From positions 1-6,144 of the forward strand of contig JAESQG010000560.1 in the NCBI GenBank assembly GCA_016765265.1: DNA of 6,144 nucleotides. Reading direction: 5' to 3'. The position numbers were made by a program, and so were the translations under genes. Shown here in pieces: positions 5,272 to 6,144 of the stretch. Every line of letters begins with the position of its first letter. Position 1 is the stretch's first letter. The notes under the pieces were generated by a model. That model had not been told where the DNA came from. It searched no databases and saw nothing but the letters and a program-made list of their open reading frames with translations. This DNA is from Pseudomonadales bacterium. GTDB taxonomy: Bacteria; Pseudomonadota; Gammaproteobacteria; Pseudomonadales; DC-out160.

Positions 5272-6144
5272 CTACAACTTCGTAGACAACGCAATCTTAG
5301 GTTTCCACCGCAACCAATCTTTCTTCACTTTATCATGTAGATCGAATTTCTGGCCATTTTCAACAAGGGCACCCATGTTGTTATTGTTTGGAGTGGCAAA
5401 GGCGATGCCCCCTTCGATAATGGATTCGAAGGAATTAGTTTCAATACTGAGTCCGTCAAACAAACTAAAATCAATGCCAAGACCACTAGCATTCCAAAAC
5501 CGGGTATTCGCTCTTACCAACATTTTATAAGCGGGCAGGATGCTCAAATGGATGAGAACGCCGTCGGCAGTTCCACTTAACTCATATCCGGTCACTTCCC
5601 CAACTCGGATCTGGCGATAATAAACACCGACACCCTCTTTTACTGAGCCTAACCGTTCCGCCCTGAGACTGAGTTGGAGCCCATCAGCTACATTACTTAT
5701 TAAATTATGAGGTGAGGATTCTAAACCACGAAATTCAGTTTGAGCCTCACCGTCACCGGCTAAAACTGATATGTACTGACCTGAAATTAGCGTATCTAAA
5801 TCAGAGGTGCCCGCTAACCCAAATCGCGGCTCCACCACCCAAAAGCTAGCACCTTGTTTTGCCAGTTGCTCAGCTTGAGGGTAGAGCAGCGCAGCAACGT
5901 TCACCTGCTGCAATCCCTTTCCAAAGGCAACCTCTTTCACCTTGCCTATGGTAACGCCTTTGTAACGCAAATCTGTGCCTTCGTGTAAACCATTGGCGGA
6001 CTGAAAACTAATTTGAATCCGTATCCCCTTTTCATGGGCTTCGTCAAACCCATCAAATAACCGATAACGATCTCCATTGGCCGCGGGTTTTGCGTCTGTG
6101 CCATTACTACTATCAAAAGTGATCCCGCCTGCCATAATCGATAA
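5272..6144 (-). CDS. MCE-domain envelope lipid-transport protein, PqiB/LetB (YebT) type, C-terminal part
   Basis: Proteins of this type form periplasm-spanning hexameric tubes or stacked rings that carry lipids between inner and outer membranes. The reading frame stays open to the window end: codons upstream of the ATG at 6133-6135 read Leu-Ser-Ile in frame, and the following AGGITFD is the tail of an earlier MCE domain, so the gene starts outside the window. Numbering from that Met, a complete MCE domain spans about 36-140 (YKGVTIGKV 58-66, FWVVEPRFGLAG 98-109, DTLISGQYISVLAG 114-127), and a second about 150-248 (RQIRVGEV 174-181, TRFWNASGLGI 211-221, SIIEGGIAFATP 238-249). After the last domain only about 39 residues follow, ending DWLRWKPKIALSTKL. 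PqiB continues with a long helical needle after its third domain; its absence here favours the LetB/YebT type. An LetA/PqiA-like membrane protein gene would be expected upstream on the minus strand, beyond the edge. Confidence 0.9.
   Translation of the reverse strand, partial: LSIMAGGITFDSSNGTDAKPAANGDRYRLFDGFDEAHEKGIRIQISFQSANGLHEGTDLRYKGVTIGKVKEVAFGKGLQQVNVAALLYPQAEQLAKQGASFWVVEPRFGLAGTSDLDTLISGQYISVLAGDGEAQTEFRGLESSPHNLISNVADGLQLSLRAERLGSVKEGVGVYYRQIRVGEVTGYELSGTADGVLIHLSILPAYKMLVRANTRFWNASGLGIDFSLFDGLSIETNSFESIIEGGIAFATPNNNNMGALVENGQKFDLHDKVKKDWLRWKPKIALSTKL

Overview
The window reads as a chromosomal segment of a Gram-negative bacterium, most likely a gammaproteobacterium of moderate (roughly mid-40s %) GC. 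The clues are an outer-membrane beta-barrel of the type seen in marine gammaproteobacteria, a multi-MCE-domain envelope lipid-transport protein of the PqiB/LetB type, and a GAF-like/GGDEF diguanylate cyclase. This is inferred from protein families only; no rRNA, tRNA or other taxonomic marker is present.

Layout from left to right. Positions 1-80 hold no supportable gene. A minus-strand gene (81-860) encodes a signal-peptide-bearing outer-membrane barrel and starts at TTG. Upstream of it on the same strand is a diguanylate cyclase (1019-2056) with an intact GGEEF active site and an RxxD inhibitory site. A 185-bp divergent intergenic region (2057-2241) separates these from three plus-strand genes: a bacterial indoleamine 2,3-dioxygenase (IDO) family haem protein (2242-3375), a small VOC/glyoxalase-fold protein (3554-3940) and a class III (CaiB/BaiF) CoA-transferase (4013-5245). 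The CoA-transferase converges, across only 26 bp, on a minus-strand gene for an MCE-domain protein (5272 to the window end). Only its C-terminal part is present; its 5' end lies outside the window.

The IDO-VOC-CoA-transferase set is the most distinctive part. The tryptophan-ring-opening assignment is strong at motif level: the proximal haem histidine, the GGT loop and the YMPxxHRxF signature are all visible. The VOC and CoA-transferase genes are 72 bp apart and probably co-transcribed. That short gap holds a 14-bp perfect palindrome on the VOC stop codon, followed by two nearly identical 21-bp direct repeats with a 22-bp period just before the CoA-transferase ribosome-binding site. No formamidase, kynureninase or kynurenine monooxygenase is in view, so a shared pathway for the three enzymes is a hypothesis.

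No insertion sequence, CRISPR array, RNA gene or attachment site was recognised, and no intrinsic terminator with a convincing GC stem and U-tract was found. No gene-free stretch exceeds 300 bp.
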